From: Pseudomonadota bacterium
GTDB taxonomy: Bacteria; Pseudomonadota; Gammaproteobacteria; Xanthomonadales; Xanthomonadaceae
Length of the DNA: 7,291 bases
Direction: 5' to 3'
Assembly: GCA_023394655.1 (NCBI GenBank)
Contig: JAEXAG010000095.1
Span: forward strand, 1-7,291
The notes beneath the pieces are model-generated. The model saw only the letters and a program-made list of their open reading frames with translations, made no database searches and was not told the origin of the DNA. Below, piece after piece: positions 6,346 through 7,291 of the stretch (position 1 is the stretch's first letter; each line of letters opens with the position of its first letter). The translations under genes were made by a program, and so were the position numbers.

Positions 6346-7236
6346 TCAATCCCGGTAACGCCGGGTCAGGTCGCCATAGGCATCGATGCGGCGATCGCGC
6401 AGGAACGGCCAGATCCGGCGCACGTGTTCGCTTCGACCCATGTCCACTTCCGCCATCAGCAGGGTTGCCTCGGTGCCGGCCTGGGCCAGCATTTCGCCCT
6501 GCGGCCCGAGCACGTGCGAGTGGCCCCAGAAATCGATCCCCGACGCACCCAGCGGCGAGGTCTCGTGGCCGACCCGGTTGCAGGAAAGCACGGGCAGGCC
6601 GTTGGCGACGGCGTGCCCCCGATGGGACAGGATCCAGGCATCGCGCTGGCGATCCTTTTCCGCCTGCTCGTCATCCGGATCCCAACCGATCGCGGTGGGG
6701 TAGAGCAGCAGTTCGGCACCGGCCAGCGCCATCAGGCGCGCCGCCTCCGGATACCACTGGTCCCAGCACACCAGCACGCCGAGGCGGCCGAGGCGGGTAT
6801 CGATCGGCTCGAAACCGAGATCGCCGGGCGTGAAATAGAACTTCTCGTAGAAACCGGGATCATCCGGAATATGCATCTTTCGGTACTTGCCGGCGGTGCT
6901 GCCATCGGTATCGAACACCACCGCGGTGTTGTGGTACAGACCGGTGGCGCGCTTCTCGAACAGCGAGCTCACCAGCACCACGCCATGCTGCCTGGCCAGC
7001 TTGCCGAGGCGCTCGGTGCTCGGTCCGGGAATGGTTTCGGCGAGGTCGAACTCGTCCACGCACTCGTGCTGGCAGAAGTAGGGGCCGTTGTGCAGCTCCT
7101 GCAGCAGGACCAGCTTGGCCCCCTGTTTCGCCGCTTCCGCCACGCGGGATTCGACCACCGCCAGATTGGCCTCGGCGTCTCCGTGGTTGCGTTCCTGGAT
7201 CAGGGCGACGGGCAGGGTCTTGCGGCTCATGTTCAT
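6346..7236 (-). CDS. aguB: N-carbamoylputrescine amidase (nitrilase superfamily)
   Basis: This 296-aa cytosolic carbon-nitrogen hydrolase is predicted to convert N-carbamoylputrescine to putrescine, CO2 and ammonia, the last step of the arginine-agmatine-putrescine route after SpeA and AguA. The catalytic triad is visible: Glu47 in LLQELHNGPYFCQ, Lys120 in KYRKMHIPDDPGFYEKFYF, and Cys157 in LVCWDQWYPEAARL. The extended 'GPYFCQ' and 'HIPDDPGFYEKFYFTPGD' strings are characteristic of the AguB branch and separate it from general nitrilases and omega-amidases. Length is normal and nothing is missing. The ATG at 7236 has GGAG five bases upstream (- strand 7245-7242); the ATG at 7230 is two codons in and would have an 11-base spacing, so either could be used. 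The partner aguA is not in the window. Confidence 0.92.
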   Translation of the reverse strand: MNMSRKTLPVALIQERNHGDAEANLAVVESRVAEAAKQGAKLVLLQELHNGPYFCQHECVDEFDLAETIPGPSTERLGKLARQHGVVLVSSLFEKRATGLYHNTAVVFDTDGSTAGKYRKMHIPDDPGFYEKFYFTPGDLGFEPIDTRLGRLGVLVCWDQWYPEAARLMALAGAELLLYPTAIGWDPDDEQAEKDRQRDAWILSHRGHAVANGLPVLSCNRVGHETSPLGASGIDFWGHSHVLGPQGEMLAQAGTEATLLMAEVDMGRSEHVRRIWPFLRDRRIDAYGDLTRRYRD

Positions 7237-7241
7237 CCGGG

Positions 7242-7245
7242 CTCC
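7242..7245 (-). promoter_or_regulatory. Shine-Dalgarno of aguB
   Basis: On the - strand GGAG is followed by CCCGG and then ATG at 7236. The five-base spacing favours 7236 over the second ATG at 7230. An out-of-frame ATG at 7247 lies just upstream and is not used in this reading. Confidence 0.5.
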
Positions 7246-7257
7246 ATGGGGATCGCC

Positions 7258-7264
7258 TATGGTA
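7258..7264. promoter_or_regulatory. Possible overlapping divergent -10 elements
   Basis: The bases TATGGTA read as TATGGT on the + strand and as TACCAT(A) on the - strand, both acceptable -10 hexamers. The - strand copy would serve aguB with a leader of roughly 15-20 bases; the + strand copy would serve a gene starting near 7275. No convincing -35 box can be assigned to either, and the window ends 27 bases later. Confidence 0.25.
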
Positions 7265-7274
7265 GCGGCAAGCC

Positions 7275-7291
7275 ATGAATGCCGAGGGAAA
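7275..7291 (+). CDS. Possible start of a divergent gene, truncated by the window edge
   Basis: An ATG at 7275 opens a frame reading MNAEG before the window ends; a second ATG at 7279 opens another frame. It lies 11 bases after the + strand TATGGT hexamer. Only five codons are visible, so it cannot be identified and may not be a gene. Confidence 0.2.

Noticed and set aside
3582..6833. A + strand open frame of 1083 codons.
   Set aside because: It runs across the EAL coding region, the nucleotidase and two - strand genes in shifted frames. Its product is dominated by Arg, Pro, Ala and Gly without domain patterns. It is open only because stop codons are rare in GC-rich DNA.

Overview
The window is a dense, high-GC stretch of ordinary bacterial chromosome. 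It looks like a gammaproteobacterium of the Xanthomonadaceae/Lysobacteraceae type (Lysobacter, Luteimonas or Xanthomonas-like). This rests on the combination of a PurT tail, a short (256 aa) NAD kinase, an NT5C1-type 5'-nucleotidase, an AguB-type amidase, strong G/C preference at codon third positions and several starts without a Shine-Dalgarno but with a -10-like hexamer just upstream. The assignment is made from recognition of protein style, not from a database search. No mobile element, CRISPR array, tRNA, rRNA or phage gene was seen.

Left arm, + strand (1-5052): the 3' end of purT (1-134); a 155-aa protein of unknown function overlapping it by ATGA (131-598); NAD kinase nadK (640-1410); a 26-codon small ORF (1407-1487) that overlaps nadK upstream and the next gene downstream, each by ATGA; a large membrane-anchored CHASE-PAS-GGDEF-EAL cyclic-di-GMP protein (1484-4102); and, after 38 bp, a cytosolic 5'-nucleotidase (4141-5052). 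The whole arm may be one transcript with internal starts. Its common thread is nucleotide metabolism and nucleotide signalling: purine synthesis, NADP supply, c-di-GMP turnover and nucleoside monophosphate breakdown.

Right arm, - strand (5079-7236): aguB (N-carbamoylputrescine amidase, 7236 to 6346) followed by a TraB/PrgY-family membrane protein (6281 to 5079). The two arms converge with 26 bp between stop codons, inside an inverted repeat that includes both stops. At the right edge a divergent + strand gene may begin at 7275.

Most of the window is conventional. The most unusual feature is the small ORF at 1407-1487, stitched between nadK and the c-di-GMP gene by two four-base start/stop overlaps. 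No clearly new multi-gene system is visible.
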